NCBI GenBank assembly: GCA_025353305.1
Contig: JANXQX010000310.1
Coordinates: 1 to 5,388 of the forward strand
Origin: Holophagaceae bacterium
GTDB taxonomy: Bacteria; Acidobacteriota; Holophagae; Holophagales; Holophagaceae
Direction: 5' to 3'
Length of the DNA: 5,388 bases
The notes beneath the pieces are model-generated. The model searched no databases. It saw nothing but the letters and a program-made list of their open reading frames with translations, and was not told the origin of the DNA. Shown here piece by piece: positions 5,365 through 5,388 of the stretch. The first letter of the stretch is position 1. Each line of letters opens with the position of its first letter. Position numbers and translations under genes: made by a program.

Positions 5365-5388
5365 AAAACACTTTCCTTTAGGGGTCTG

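Noticed and set aside
1..5388. Mobile element, CRISPR array, prophage or defence island
   Set aside because: No transposase, integrase, terminal repeats, spaced repeat array or nuclease/toxin-like gene is visible, and composition appears even across the window.

Overview
The window looks like an ordinary chromosomal stretch from a GC-rich (about 60% by eye) Gram-negative-type bacterium. The mix of secreted M28 peptidase, PepSY-like protein, secreted or anchored TPR proteins and signal peptides ending in 'AQ' or 'GQ' would fit Acidobacteriota (Holophaga/Geothrix-like). That placement is an inference from style, not from a marker gene. Six protein-coding genes fill nearly all the sequence. I see no tRNA, rRNA, CRISPR array, insertion sequence or phage gene.

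Left part (1-2160, all minus strand): an ArnA-type sugar N-formyltransferase (2160-1237) is followed after 36-37 bases by a small secreted PepSY-like protein (1199-891). After 9 more bases comes a secreted M28-family zinc aminopeptidase with a PA-type region (881 to beyond the left edge). The short gaps and the lack of any terminator suggest one operon. The functional link may be loose for the formyltransferase, but could be real for the PepSY-like/peptidase pair.

Middle (2161-3500): a divergent intergenic region of about 180 bases holds a perfect 10-bp palindrome, an 8-bp direct repeat with 21-bp period and a plausible sigma70-type promoter facing right. It is followed on the plus strand by a secreted protein that joins a transglutaminase-like domain (Cys118, His159, Asp175) to C-terminal TPR repeats.

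Right part (3506-5388, minus strand): a membrane-anchored protein of about 529 residues made of TPR-like repeats ends only 5 bases from the stop of the transglutaminase gene (tail-to-tail). Upstream of it lies a cold-shock protein gene with a textbook rho-independent terminator, whose U-tract ends only about 20 bases before the TPR protein's first ATG. The true start of the TPR protein may be the second Met (5077), which has a better ribosome binding site.

No clearly new defence, mobile or RNA system is visible. The items most worth a second look are the PepSY-like/M28 pair, the stand-alone ArnA-like formyltransferase, the exported transglutaminase-TPR protein and the operator-like repeats between the divergent genes.
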